From Methylococcaceae bacterium UBA7658 (lineage in GTDB: Bacteria; Pseudomonadota; Gammaproteobacteria; Methylococcales; Methylomonadaceae): a stretch of DNA of 33,511 nt. The notes under the pieces are model-generated. The model saw only the letters and a list, made by a program, of their open reading frames with translations, ran no database searches and was not told the origin of the DNA. The translations under genes and the position numbers were made by a program. Shown here in pieces: positions 25,683 to 33,511 of this stretch (position 1 is its first letter; each line of letters opens with the position of its first letter). Location: the NCBI GenBank assembly GCA_002483425.1, contig DLHW01000015.1, positions 643 to 34,153 on the forward strand, given 5' to 3'.

Positions 25683-26017
25683 TTCAGTTGTGCTCCGGAA
25701 ATAATATAAATTTATTTTTCTTAATATAAAGAAGCAGAACCTGTGCCAAAAGCGGCCGATACTGAACAGTTCGATTTGGAATCTACGTAAAATGAGAATT
25801 ACCTGTCAATTGCTTGAGAAAAAAGATCATTTCAAGCAGTTTATGCCGTCGAATAATTAAAATTAAAGTCGTAACCGGGAGGTTAAAGCGCCTTGAATGC
25901 GTTAAATAGTCAATTATCGAGGTAATCTAACTGTTTACAGCAACCAAGGAAGACGTTTTTTAACCGGTAACCTCATGAAAATGTCAAAATCCGCCAAAAT
26001 TTGTCACTCAAATCGAT
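25683..26017. other. Intergenic region, no gene seen
   Basis: These 335 bases separate the PEP-CTERM gene from a decayed gene on the other strand. They are A/T-rich and presumably hold the promoter of the PEP-CTERM gene. I see no RNA gene, strong hairpin or convincing -35/-10 pair. Confidence 0.5.
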
Positions 26018-27220
26018 ATGTCAGATGAACTAAGCCTGCTCAGAATTAGGCATTCATTAGCGTTAAACTGTGTCGGAACGGGCTATAAGGCCGATATTTA
26101 CATTGGTTTCTTTGCTTGGCGTTATGGTTATATTCCGGACGGACATATTATTTCCATCACCGAAGTGGATTCGATCGCGCCGAAAAGCGAGACATTCCTA
26201 TCCTCATCTTCATCATCCACAAAGGCCATAGCCTGACGATCGACATGGTTGAAGTCAGCGGCCAAGCCCAAAATAAGCTCGCTGCATTCAAAGAAAAAGC
26301 TTGCTATAACCGTGTCCGCCGCGAATTCAAATCTGCCGATGATTTGCGGGGGAAATTATTCATGCACTAGCGGATTTAAAACAAAGTCAACAAACCGGAT
26401 CCGGCGTTACCCCAGCTCCGCAATTCCATCTCATCAGCCATATTCCTAATGCGCTGGACACGTATATCGTCGCCCCCTGCACGTTGCTGCAAAGCAAAAA
26501 CGTCCGCCGGGCGGAACTCAACCTCCTTGGCGATTGAGTCACCGGCAACCGCCAAGTACCGGCCGATGAGTCCATGTTCAACGTCGTCGCCATTGGCGGT
26601 ATGGGCAAAAGCGTCTTGACCTGGTTTTGATTCAACGACATCGCGCCGCTGGAAATGCCGAAACTGGCGGGACGGCTGAGGTGGAATTTTTACGAAAGCG
26701 ACGCCCATTACGAAAATTTCATCATTCGCGCTTTGGCGTATGCATTCGGCAGGGCGGAAGAGGATAGCCGGAAACTGCCGCTGCAAGAGCGCAATGACCA
26801 ATTGCTCTGTTATTTGAACGAACAGCCGTTTTTGCTGGTGCTGGACGGCGTGGAGCGTATTTTACTGGCTTACACCCGTATGGATGCCGATTACATGGGT
26901 GACGACGATTTGGAGGAACGCGCTGCCGTCGTCAGGAATTTTCCATTGCCTGCGACTTCCTGAGCAAGTCAGGCCTGCCGCCGGACACGGGCTATATCAG
27001 TTATTCCATGCCGATGGGTGTAAATCCGCGCCCACATCGAACGCGACCCAGGTAACATTCCAGTCGCCATTGCCGCCGCCACCCAAGCCTATCAAATGGT
27101 CTGGTGCAACGCGCGGTCGTATGCCTATCATTTCGGCCTAAGCAACGCCCGCCGCCATTTACAAGCGCTCGGCGCGCCCGAACCCGATTTTCAGTCGATA
27201 TTGGACCCGGCAACCGTCAC
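26018..27220 (+). pseudogene. Decayed STAND ATPase (DUF4062 + NB-ARC/NACHT-like + C-terminal remnant)
   Basis: Pieces of one protein appear in order in shifting frames. At 26075-26165 the DUF4062 signature ADIYIGFFAWRYGYIPDGH is followed by ISITEV. After a frameshift near 26170 come KRDIPILIFIIHKGHSLTI and QAQNKLAAFKEKA. After another near 26350 come IIHALADLKQ and, in one frame broken by TGA at 26535 and 26628, AELNLLGD*VTG, a Walker A (AIGGMGKSVLTW), FYESDAHYENFIIRALAYAF and a Walker B (FLLVLDGVERILL). Near 27030-27210 the C-terminal RAHIERDPGN...AYQMVWCNARSYAYHFGL and NARRHLQALGAPEPDF remain. Both TGA codons stand where the family has Trp. A large middle portion is missing. Intact relatives are STAND signal-transduction ATPases, some of them antiviral. 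It ends against an IS3-type orfA. Confidence 0.8.
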
Positions 27221-27540
27221 CGCCCTAATACCTTTGTTAAAAAATCATTTTCCGCCATGATCTGACCGATTTTTGCATGCGGATTATGGTTGTATTTGAT
27301 CGGGTTTTTTGTGTTATTTTCAGCGTTTTCAAACACAAGGCTTAGGTTGTTTAGCAAATAATTTTTCCATAATTCGATTTGATGCGGATGCACTAAAAAA
27401 TTTTTTGCCAATTCCGCCGTCGACTTTTCGTTTTTGATTGCGGCTAAGGCAACTTCCGCCTTAAAGCCCGCCGAATAGTATCTCCGGTCATGTTGGATAT
27501 TGAAGCTTTCTAAATAATTAAGTCGTCTCTCGGTGTACAT
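27217..27540 (-). mobile_element. Solitary IS3-family orfA (transposase helix-turn-helix subunit), orfB missing
   Basis: This 107-residue protein contains RRYYSAGFKAEVALAAI, KNEKSTAELAKNFLVHPHQI, ELWKNYLLNNLSLVFE and HAKIGQIMAENDFLTKVLGR, the HTH_Tnp_1 plus leucine-zipper pattern of OrfA in the IS3 family (RRYS.EFK...HP.QI..WK...HAKIGQL..E.DFL). In intact elements orfB with the DDE catalytic residues follows by -1 frameshifting. Here the sequence past the stop is the STAND remnant on the other strand, so orfB is gone. The N-terminal ~18 residues (MYTERRLNYLESFNIQHD) are atypical. No terminal inverted repeats could be identified. Confidence 0.75.
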
Positions 27541-27898
27541 AATTTGCTTTTTTAACGATAGGTTTTTTATTTGTTTTAGTCCATTTAATTAAGATCCTAA
27601 ATGTCCCATCTGTTGTTATGTAATGAATGTTAGAAATATTTAGTTGTTTTTGTTAATGTTTAGCAATTATATTTTTTAATTTCGCGTCACTGTTTTGAAT
27701 CGACGTTTAGTTCTATTTCATTTGTTACGATTCAATTATCGATGCTGGATTGAAGAAATGCTATTAGCAAAAACACCTATATCGAACGAATTCGAGGCGG
27801 GCGCTACTGAGGAACCTCTATTATAAGTCCTAACGCTAGAGGAAAAATATTGTATATTGCGCTACTTTTGATGGTTCTCAAAGCTGTTGGAGTAAAAC
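27541..27898. other. A/T-rich intergenic region upstream of efpL
   Basis: These 358 bases hold no plausible gene. The part at 27600-27720 is very A/T-rich and may include the lost IS end. A TATATT hexamer near 27853-27858 is a possible -10 for efpL, without a good -35. Confidence 0.4.
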
Positions 27899-28465
27899 GT
27901 GGCAAAAGCGAGCGAGTTAAAGAAAGGCATGGTCGTTGAAGTCAACGGCGCGCCGCATGTGGTTAAACAGATTGAAGTGCGCAATCCGTCTTCGCGGGGC
28001 GCGTCTACCTTATATAAGGTCAGGTTTAATAACCTTAAAACAGGGCAAAAACTGGACGAATCCTTAAAAGGCGACGATTTATTTAAAGAGGCCGATTACG
28101 TCCGGGCCAAAGCGCAATTTTCCTATGTCGATGGCGAGAATTTCGTTTTTATGAATAGTGAGGATTACACGCAATACATGCTTTCGGGCGGCGATTTGGA
28201 AGGCCAGACCGGTTATTTAATCGACGGCTTGGAGGGCGTTGTGGTGTTGCTGGTTGACGATGAAGCGATCGGGATTGAATTGCCCAGCTCTGTGGTTATG
28301 GCTATCGTGGAAACGTCGCCCGCCATCAAAGGCGCCACCGCCAGCGCCCGGACGAAAACGGCGATGCTGACGACCGGCATTGAAATCCAGGTGCCGGAAT
28401 ATTTGGAAGTGGACGATCTGATCAAGGTGAATACCGAGACTGGAAAGTTTATGTCCAGGGCATAG
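27899..28465 (+). CDS. efpL: Elongation factor P-like protein EfpL (YeiP)
   Basis: This 188-residue protein has three OB/KOW-type domains as in EF-P, but details match the EfpL/YeiP subfamily: the loop NPSSRGASTLYKVRF places Arg33 at the tip where EF-P carries its modified Lys34 or Arg32. FSYVDGENFVFMNSEDYTQY, VETSPAIKGATASARTKTAM and the end GIEIQVPEYLEVDDLIKVNT also match that subfamily. EfpL helps relieve ribosome stalling at polyproline and other difficult motifs. The start is GTG 27899, giving MAKASELKKG. uvrC follows after 19 bases. The general efp annotation would be the main mislabelling risk. Confidence 0.88.
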   Translation: MAKASELKKGMVVEVNGAPHVVKQIEVRNPSSRGASTLYKVRFNNLKTGQKLDESLKGDDLFKEADYVRAKAQFSYVDGENFVFMNSEDYTQYMLSGGDLEGQTGYLIDGLEGVVVLLVDDEAIGIELPSSVVMAIVETSPAIKGATASARTKTAMLTTGIEIQVPEYLEVDDLIKVNTETGKFMSRA

Positions 28466-28484
28466 TATTCATTATTGTCTTAAC

Positions 28485-30320
28485 TTGATTTCCCAAACGC
28501 ACATATTCGACAGCCAAAGTTTTTTAAAGACGTTGACTAAGCGTCCGGGCGTTTACAAGATGCTCGACGACAAAAGCGAAATCATCTATATCGGCAAGGC
28601 TAAAAACCTAAAAAACCGGGTATCCAGCTACTTCAAAAGCCAAACCGCGTCGCCCAAGCAACAAACAATGGTTGCCAGGATCGCCAATATCGAGGTGACG
28701 GTGACTCATACCGAAGGCGAGGCGCTGTTACTGGAATCGCAACTCATCAAACGGTTCCAGCCCCGTTACAACATTAGTTTGCGGGACGATAAGTCGTTTC
28801 CTTACCTTTATTTGTCGAGCGAGCAAGATTTCCCGCAGTTGGCCTTTCATCGCGGCGCCAAGAAAAAAAAAGGGCTTTATTTCGGCCCCTATCCCAGCGC
28901 GGGGGCGGTGCGGGAAAGTTTAAAACTCCTGCAAAAGCTCTTTCCGGTCAGGCAATGTGACGATTCGGTGTTTAATAACCGTACCCGGCCATGTTTGCAA
29001 TATCAGATAGAACGCTGTACTGCGCCCTGTGTAGGCTTGATCGATAAGGAAAGTTACGGCGAAGATGTCGCCAGTACAGTGATGTTCCTGGACGGTAAAG
29101 GCAATTCCTTGATTGAACGCTTGATTGCCAAAATGGAGCAAGCCGCAGCCAAATTGCACTACGAACAAGCATCAGTTTACCGGGATCAAATTGTCAAACT
29201 GCGCACGATCTTGGAACGGAATTTCGTTCACGGCGAACGCGGCGACGTCGATATCATCGCCTGTGCAACCAAGGCGAGCGCGGCTTGTATCCAGGTGTTT
29301 TTTATTCGGAACGGACAGCATTTGGGCAACAAAGTTTTTTTCCCGAAAATGATTGAAGAGAATGAGCCTGGGGCAGTGATTCAAGCCTTTATTCCGCAAT
29401 ATTATCTTGAAAAACCGGTGCCTTATGAATTGATTGTCAGCCATGATCCGGAAGAAAGCGGGTTGTTGCAAGACGTTTTGGCGAACCAAGCTAAACATCC
29501 GGTGGCAATTTCATGCAAAGTCAGGGGCGAACGCTCGAAATGGCTGCAAATGGCGTCGGCGAATGCCGAAAATTCATTGCTGAGCAAACTGGCCGATAAA
29601 CAAGGGATTTACGCCCGTTTTCTGAGTTTGCAAGAAGAGTTGGGTTGTGCCGGAATCCCCAAAAGGCTGGAATGTTTCGATATCAGCCACACCCAAGGCG
29701 GTCAGACGGTTGCCTCTTGCGTTGTATTTGACCGGGAAGGGCCGGTCAAATCGGCTTACCGGCGGTTTAATATCGAGGGCGTCACACCTGGCGACGATTA
29801 CGCGGCTATCCATCAGGCAGTGGTCCGGCGTTATAAGCGCATGAAACAGGGCGAGCATGAAGCGCCGGACATTCTGTTTATCGACGGCGGCAAAGGCCAA
29901 GTGCATGAAGCGCAAAAGGCATTAACCGGATTAGGGATAAATGATGTTATGATAGTCGGCGTTTCGAAAGGGCCGGACCGGAAGCCCGGCATGGAAAAAT
30001 TAATCTTGGTCGAGCAGGAACAACCTGTTGCTGTCACGCCTGGCGCAAGCGGTTTATTGCTGATCCAGCATATCCGTGACGAAGCGCATCGCTTCGCCAT
30101 TACAGGACACAGGCAGCGGCGCGGGAAGGCGGCTAAGCAGTCGGTCCTGGAAGGTATCGAAGGTTTGGGGGCTAAGCGGCGGCAAATTTTATTAAAGCAA
30201 TTCGGCGGCTTGCAAGGCATTGCGAAAGCTGGCGTCGATGCGCTTTCTAGTGTGGACGGCATAAGCAAACAATTGGCGCAGCGGATTTACGACAACTTTC
30301 ATCACGGCGATGACCATTGA
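28485..30320 (+). CDS. uvrC: Excinuclease ABC subunit C
   Basis: UvrC makes both incisions in nucleotide excision repair. Domains in order: GIY-YIG nuclease (RPGVYKMLD...IIYIGKAKNLKNRVSSY, residues about 19-48), a Cys cluster (RPCLQYQIERCTAPC), the UVR helix pair that binds UvrB (about 205-240), the RNase H-like 3' nuclease (ECFDISHTQGGQTVASCVVF and DILFIDGGKGQV), and a tandem helix-hairpin-helix (LEGIEGLGAKRRQILLKQFG...DGISKQLAQRIYDNF). The 611 residues are normal. The start is TTG 28485, giving MISQTHIFDS; ATT codons nearby and weak ribosome-site signals leave it uncertain by a few codons. It overlaps pgsA by 11 bases. Confidence 0.97.
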   Translation: MISQTHIFDSQSFLKTLTKRPGVYKMLDDKSEIIYIGKAKNLKNRVSSYFKSQTASPKQQTMVARIANIEVTVTHTEGEALLLESQLIKRFQPRYNISLRDDKSFPYLYLSSEQDFPQLAFHRGAKKKKGLYFGPYPSAGAVRESLKLLQKLFPVRQCDDSVFNNRTRPCLQYQIERCTAPCVGLIDKESYGEDVASTVMFLDGKGNSLIERLIAKMEQAAAKLHYEQASVYRDQIVKLRTILERNFVHGERGDVDIIACATKASAACIQVFFIRNGQHLGNKVFFPKMIEENEPGAVIQAFIPQYYLEKPVPYELIVSHDPEESGLLQDVLANQAKHPVAISCKVRGERSKWLQMASANAENSLLSKLADKQGIYARFLSLQEELGCAGIPKRLECFDISHTQGGQTVASCVVFDREGPVKSAYRRFNIEGVTPGDDYAAIHQAVVRRYKRMKQGEHEAPDILFIDGGKGQVHEAQKALTGLGINDVMIVGVSKGPDRKPGMEKLILVEQEQPVAVTPGASGLLLIQHIRDEAHRFAITGHRQRRGKAAKQSVLEGIEGLGAKRRQILLKQFGGLQGIAKAGVDALSSVDGISKQLAQRIYDNFHHGDDH

Positions 30321-30873
30321 ATTTAATTTACCGACTTGTCTGACCTTATTAAGGATCGCATTAATTCCGGTGCTGGCGGTCGTCTTCTATTTACCGTGGA
30401 GTTACGCTAATATCGCTTGTGCTGCAATTTTTTTACTGGCAGGAATTACCGATTGGCTGGACGGCTATTTGGCAAGACGAATGCAAATGGAAACGCCTTT
30501 CGGCGCTTTCTTAGATCCGGTTGCCGATAAACTCATGGTTGCTTTCGTGCTGGTGCTGATCGTGCAACAGCAAGCCAGCCTTTACATTGCTTTGCCGTCG
30601 GCCGTGATTATCGGGCGGGAAATTACGATTGCGTCGCTTAGGGAATGGATGGCGGAAATCGGTCAGCGGGCTAAAGTTAAAGTATCGCAACTAGGAAAAT
30701 GGAAAACCACGACCCAAATGATTGCAATCACGTTATTGTTATACCGTGAAGATTTTATGGGTATTCCGGTTAATAAAGCCGGTTACGTTCTGCTTTATAT
30801 CGCGGCTGCTTTGACGTTATGGTCGATGGTGAAATATCTAGGTGCAGCGCTAAAAACCATGCCGGAACAATAA
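30310..30873 (+). CDS. pgsA: CDP-diacylglycerol-glycerol-3-phosphate 3-phosphatidyltransferase
   Basis: PgsA makes phosphatidylglycerophosphate, the precursor of phosphatidylglycerol, at the inner membrane. The CDP-alcohol phosphotransferase motif is DWLDGYLARRMQMETPFGAF followed by LDPVADK (DG..AR...G...D...D form). Four to five hydrophobic segments are visible (residues about 10-30, 33-50, 75-110, 135-180). The 187 residues are standard. The 11-base overlap with uvrC is the classic uvrC-pgsA arrangement. No tRNA genes follow, unlike in some relatives. Confidence 0.95.
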   Translation: MTIEFNLPTCLTLLRIALIPVLAVVFYLPWSYANIACAAIFLLAGITDWLDGYLARRMQMETPFGAFLDPVADKLMVAFVLVLIVQQQASLYIALPSAVIIGREITIASLREWMAEIGQRAKVKVSQLGKWKTTTQMIAITLLLYREDFMGIPVNKAGYVLLYIAAALTLWSMVKYLGAALKTMPEQ

Positions 30874-30946
30874 GGCCAGTATCCCGGAATCGAGATGCGG
30901 ACGTAGCGGGCAATTTTTTATTTATAAACAGCGCATTGAATAAGCT

Positions 30947-31558
30947 GTGAACGAAAACATGGAACTAGAACAAGAAGAAATCCAGGCGAAAGCCGAAATA
31001 CGTGATGAAATATTACTGGCGGCGCTGAAATTGTTTGCCGAAAAAGGTTACTTCAATACCGCCCTCACCGAAATCGCCGAAACTGCGGGCGTGAAGAACG
31101 TCAACGCTGTGTATCACCATTTCAAAAACAAACAAGCGATTGCCAAGCAACTGTACGACAACATCAACGACAGCTTGAGCGTTTCGATCGACGATATACG
31201 GCGCAGAAACCAGAAAGCATCGGAACAATTGCGCGGTATAGCCGATTTGTTGTTTAAACTGACGGACGATGCGCCCGATGTGATGCGTTTTTTGCTGGTA
31301 TTAAAACTCGATGAAATTTTGCCGGAGGAAAAACCGCTACGGGAAACCCCGGCGTTTTCGAAAATTCAAAAAATTATTCAATCGGGTATCAAAGCCGGGG
31401 AAATTCGCAATATAGATCCGTGGTTAGCTCATGCCTATTTTTTCGGCATTATCAATACCACGCTTAGCATGGTGCTCACAGGAACGCTTGAAAAAAAAGC
31501 CGATACCTATCAATCGCAAATTTGGCTTGCGGCGTGGAATGTCATAGTCAAGAAATAG
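30947..31558 (+). CDS. TetR/AcrR family transcriptional regulator
   Basis: The N-terminal DNA-binding domain is clear: RDEILLAALKLFAEKGYFNT, TALTEIAETAGVKNVNAVYHHFKNKQAIAKQLYDN (helix-turn-helix plus the YHHFKNK recognition end). The remaining ~140 residues form the helical ligand and dimerisation part, with DDAPDVMRFLLVLKLDEILP and the C-terminal TLSMVLTGTLEKKADTY. The start could be GTG 30947 or ATG 30959; neither has a strong ribosome site. The ligand and target are unknown. No divergent gene sits beside it, so autoregulation or distant targets are likely. Confidence 0.88.
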   Translation: MNENMELEQEEIQAKAEIRDEILLAALKLFAEKGYFNTALTEIAETAGVKNVNAVYHHFKNKQAIAKQLYDNINDSLSVSIDDIRRRNQKASEQLRGIADLLFKLTDDAPDVMRFLLVLKLDEILPEEKPLRETPAFSKIQKIIQSGIKAGEIRNIDPWLAHAYFFGIINTTLSMVLTGTLEKKADTYQSQIWLAAWNVIVKK

Positions 31559-31980
31559 GTATCTCACCCGCTTTATCTGTATTGTTCGGCAGTCAATTTC
31601 CCAATTATCAGAATGTTTCCGCTCATTCGATACCTTGCTTGATAAGAATGAGGATTACTGGTTCGATTGGACTATCGAATTTCATTAATCGCTAAAAGAT
31701 AATACTCTTCTTAAAAAAACCTAAAAATCATCAAGTATAAAAGCAGGTTTGATGAAATGTAGCCTAAAACGGGCGCTGTATCCTATTAGGGTAACGCGGG
31801 TCGAAAATTGACCCTCTAAAAGCGGGCGATTCCGGTTGAATATTGACCGGAGTTGTTAACTTACCCTGCCAAAAAATAGTCTGGAGATTTTCCGGCGATA
31901 ATCGCGGTTTCGTGCGCCAAAATTAATAGGCTATTCATGTAACGTTATTTTTCCTTTCCTCATGGTGCGATAAAACGCTC
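31559..31980. other. Gene-poor region with transposon-end-like repeats
   Basis: There is no convincing gene in these ~420 bases. It contains the inverted repeat TTCGAT-N6-ATCGAA (31662-31679) and the pair of repeats at 31798-31850 listed separately. It looks like a scar of past insertion. Confidence 0.45.
31798..31850. repeat. Two spaced repeats resembling IS21-family end sites
   Basis: GGGTCGAAAATTGACCC (31798-31814) and CCGGTTGAATATTGACCGG (31832-31850) share the core GGTyGAAwATTGACC, spaced 35 bases apart, and each has inverted-repeat arms. On the other strand they read GGTCAATTTTCGACC and GGTCAATATTCAACC, like the multiple transposase-binding repeats at IS21-family ends. No istA or istB is present, so at most one end remains. 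Confidence 0.45.
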
Positions 31981-32172
31981 ATGTTGCACAGTTCTTTTGC
32001 GTTTTACGTTCAGTATATTAAAGATAAATGCTATGTAATTGCCATAGACGATGATGGCAACTTTGTTAATGACGCATCTAAATTTTACCGGGTCGAATTA
32101 ATCGATAGTATCAAGCAATTGACATATGTGATGGCTAACAACCGAGAACTTAGTGTTTCAATGAAACACTAA
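31981..32172 (+). CDS. Small hypothetical protein or gene fragment
   Basis: This 63-codon frame starts MLHSSFAFYVQYIKDKCYVI and contains a plausible folded stretch (AIDDDGNFVNDASKFYRVEL). It has no ribosome site of note and no recognisable family. Its 3' end (SVSMKH) is encoded by the first inverted TGAAAC repeat of the downstream regulatory region, which argues against a conserved C-terminus. It may be a fragment or chance frame. Confidence 0.3.
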   Translation: MLHSSFAFYVQYIKDKCYVIAIDDDGNFVNDASKFYRVELIDSIKQLTYVMANNRELSVSMKH

Positions 32173-32215
32173 AATGATTCAGTGAAACAATAATAAATTT
32201 GTGAAACACGTTTCA
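32152..32215. promoter_or_regulatory. Cluster of inverted TGAAAC repeats (putative upstream activator sites)
   Basis: AGTGTTTCA-A-TGAAACACT is a perfect palindrome at 32152-32170. A half-site TGAAACAA lies at 32183-32190 and a second inverted pair TGAAAC-AC-GTTTCA at 32202-32215. They lie about 60-120 bases upstream of the sigma-54 element, the usual place for enhancer-binding-protein sites. The bound protein is not known from this window. Confidence 0.6.
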
Positions 32216-32270
32216 AATCTAAAGAACAAAAAATAACCATTTAAATACAATGGATTATATTTTTTTGCTT

Positions 32271-32288
32271 TTGGCATGGATCATGCTT
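32271..32288 (+). promoter_or_regulatory. Sigma-54 (-24/-12) promoter of the persulfide dioxygenase gene
   Basis: TTGGCATGGATCATGCTT carries GG (32273-32274) and GC (32285-32286) with exactly 10 bases between them, as required for RpoN promoters (consensus TGGCAC-N5-TTGCW). Two consensus positions differ. Transcription would begin about 32298, about 60 bases before the start codon. Confidence 0.65.
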
Positions 32289-32358
32289 TATATAATTAAA
32301 ACAACCGTAGTGTTGCACAACAAACACAAACTATAACTGAAAGCAGGAGAGACAAACC

Positions 32359-33501
32359 ATGATATTCAAACAATTGTTCGATAATGAAACCTGGACTTAC
32401 ACTTACCTGATCGCCGATCCGTCAACTAAAGAAGCGGTACTGATCGATCCGGTTAATACCCATATCGATGACTATTTGTCGATGCTGAAGGAGCAGGGTT
32501 TAACTTTAAAGTACACATTAGAAACCCATGTCCATGCCGATCACATCACCGCCAGCGGTTTGTTGCGGCAAAAGCTGGGCGCGCAAACCGGGGTTAGCGC
32601 CTTATGCGGTGCTGAAACTGCGGACATTCAAATCAAAGACGGGGATGTCTTTGCCTTCGGCCAAGGCGAACAAATCAAGGTTATCGCGACTCCCGGCCAT
32701 ACTAAAGGCAGTATTTCATTTTTATGGCGCGACCGGGTGTTTACCGGCGACTCTTTGTTTATCGGCGGCTGCGGACGTACCGACTTTCAAGGCGGCGATG
32801 CGGGCGCCCAGTATGACAGTATCCAGAAGTTATTCACCTTACCGGACGACACTATTGTTTATCCCGGACACGATTACCAACAAAAATGGGTCAGTAACAT
32901 TAAACAAGAGAAAACCACTAACCCCAGGTTGGCCGGTAAAACCCGTGATCAATTTATCGAGATCATGAATAACCTGAATTTGCCCAAACCGAAATTAATC
33001 GATGAAGCCGTTCCCGCCAACCGTTTCTGCGGCTTGGAAGAAAACCAGCGCCAGGACGCCATCACCCAGCGCGAGATCGCCCGCGAAAAAGAAACGGCGA
33101 AGGCGGATGGTCAGCCGGTGGTTGATTGCGGAGGCGCGGTGCATCTTACCGGCGGCATGACCGCTCAAGATATGGTTGCAGCAGCTAAACAACAGATTAC
33201 CGAAGTGCCGGTCGATAAGGCCAAGCAATTGTTAACCGAAGGCGGCATTACTCTCGTCGATGTCCGCGAAGAAAGTGAATACGCCGCAGCGCATATCGAC
33301 AATGCGATTTTACTGCCGCGCGGCGTACTAGAATTCAAGATCGGCACGGTTGCTGAACTGGCCGATAAGACCAAGCCGGTGATGATCTATTGCCGAAGCG
33401 GCGGGCGGGCGTCCTTGGCTGCGGTTGCGCTAAAAGCATTGGGTTATACCAATGTAGTGTCAATTGCCGGCGGCTTTGACGCTTGGCAAAAAGCAGCTTA
33501 A
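32359..33501 (+). CDS. Persulfide dioxygenase-rhodanese fusion
   Basis: This 380-residue protein joins two sulfur enzymes. The N-terminal metallo-beta-lactamase fold (about 1-245) is ETHE1-like, with THVHADH at 56-62 (H57, H59), TPGHTKGS, GDSLFIGGCGRTDFQGGD and YPGHDY; these glutathione persulfide dioxygenases oxidise GSSH to sulfite. The C-terminal rhodanese domain (about 280-380) has VDVREESEYAAAHI and the active loop CRSGGRAS with Cys345. Fusions of this kind pair persulfide oxidation with sulfur transfer to or from thiosulfate. ATG 32359 follows AGGAGA at 32345-32350. The upstream sigma-54 promoter and repeats suggest induction by sulfide or sulfane sulfur. Confidence 0.95.
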   Translation: MIFKQLFDNETWTYTYLIADPSTKEAVLIDPVNTHIDDYLSMLKEQGLTLKYTLETHVHADHITASGLLRQKLGAQTGVSALCGAETADIQIKDGDVFAFGQGEQIKVIATPGHTKGSISFLWRDRVFTGDSLFIGGCGRTDFQGGDAGAQYDSIQKLFTLPDDTIVYPGHDYQQKWVSNIKQEKTTNPRLAGKTRDQFIEIMNNLNLPKPKLIDEAVPANRFCGLEENQRQDAITQREIAREKETAKADGQPVVDCGGAVHLTGGMTAQDMVAAAKQQITEVPVDKAKQLLTEGGITLVDVREESEYAAAHIDNAILLPRGVLEFKIGTVAELADKTKPVMIYCRSGGRASLAAVALKALGYTNVVSIAGGFDAWQKAA

Positions 33502-33511
33502 ATTGTTCCCC

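Noticed and set aside
26535..26630. Two TGA codons at conserved Trp positions as evidence for TGA=Trp recoding
   Set aside because: Intact genes in the window use TGA as stop (prlC, panB) and TGG for Trp; the same remnant also has frameshifts, so simple decay explains it.
27076..27260. Short plus-strand frame ending LIPLLKNHFPP as an independent gene
   Set aside because: Its start lacks any signal, its first part matches the C-terminus of STAND proteins and its end is antisense to the IS3 orfA.
1..33511. CRISPR array, rRNA or complete tRNA genes
   Set aside because: Reading both strands showed no regularly spaced direct repeats, rRNA-like segments or full cloverleaf candidates.

Overview
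The window reads as chromosomal DNA of a gammaproteobacterium, most likely a Methylococcales-type methanotroph. This is inferred from protein character, the moderate base composition, a VPxPATFW-type PEP-CTERM sorting tail, a PhoP/PhoQ-like pair and the folK-panB-panC and uvrC-pgsA gene orders. No methane-oxidation gene is present, so the placement is tentative. Most of the window is ordinary core metabolism, with three accessory patches between the core blocks.

Left block (1-7830). On the minus strand lie a 3'-truncated ubiD (cut by the window edge), prlC/opdA, an RDD membrane protein and a small membrane protein. On the plus strand follow pcnB (apparently starting at the rare codon ATT), folK, panB and panC. 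The leftmost ~385 bases of ubiD have a much higher GC3 than the rest of the same reading frame, which suggests a chimeric contig end or recombination.

First accessory patch (7900-12850). It holds a secreted beta-propeller-like gene broken by one extra base in a T8 tract, a palindromic repeat and a fossil cytochrome c fragment. Next to these is a tight two-gene operon: a calcineurin-like metallophosphoesterase with a large insertion, followed 1 nt later by a CHAT-domain (caspase-like) peptidase with a helical C-terminus. This pair is the best candidate in the window for an uncharacterised conflict or signalling system. A 2H phosphoesterase (thpR), a MIF-family tautomerase and miaA follow.

Middle (15000-25700). 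A lemA-TPM-TPM envelope operon is followed by a series of exported proteins of unknown role: a HEAT-like protein, an InlB-repeat-like protein, a large beta-propeller protein and a small Cys-rich protein. Then come a PhoP/PhoQ-like two-component system, a bidirectional terminator and a PEP-CTERM protein.

Second accessory patch (26018-27540). This is a heavily decayed DUF4062/NB-ARC STAND ATPase gene, abutted by a solitary IS3-type orfA. The core then resumes with efpL (an EF-P paralogue, not efp itself), uvrC, pgsA and a TetR regulator.

Third patch and right end (31559-33501). A gene-poor stretch carries IS21-end-like repeats. It is followed by a well-formed sigma-54 promoter with upstream inverted TGAAAC repeats in front of a persulfide dioxygenase-rhodanese fusion, which implies a dedicated sulfane-sulfur response.
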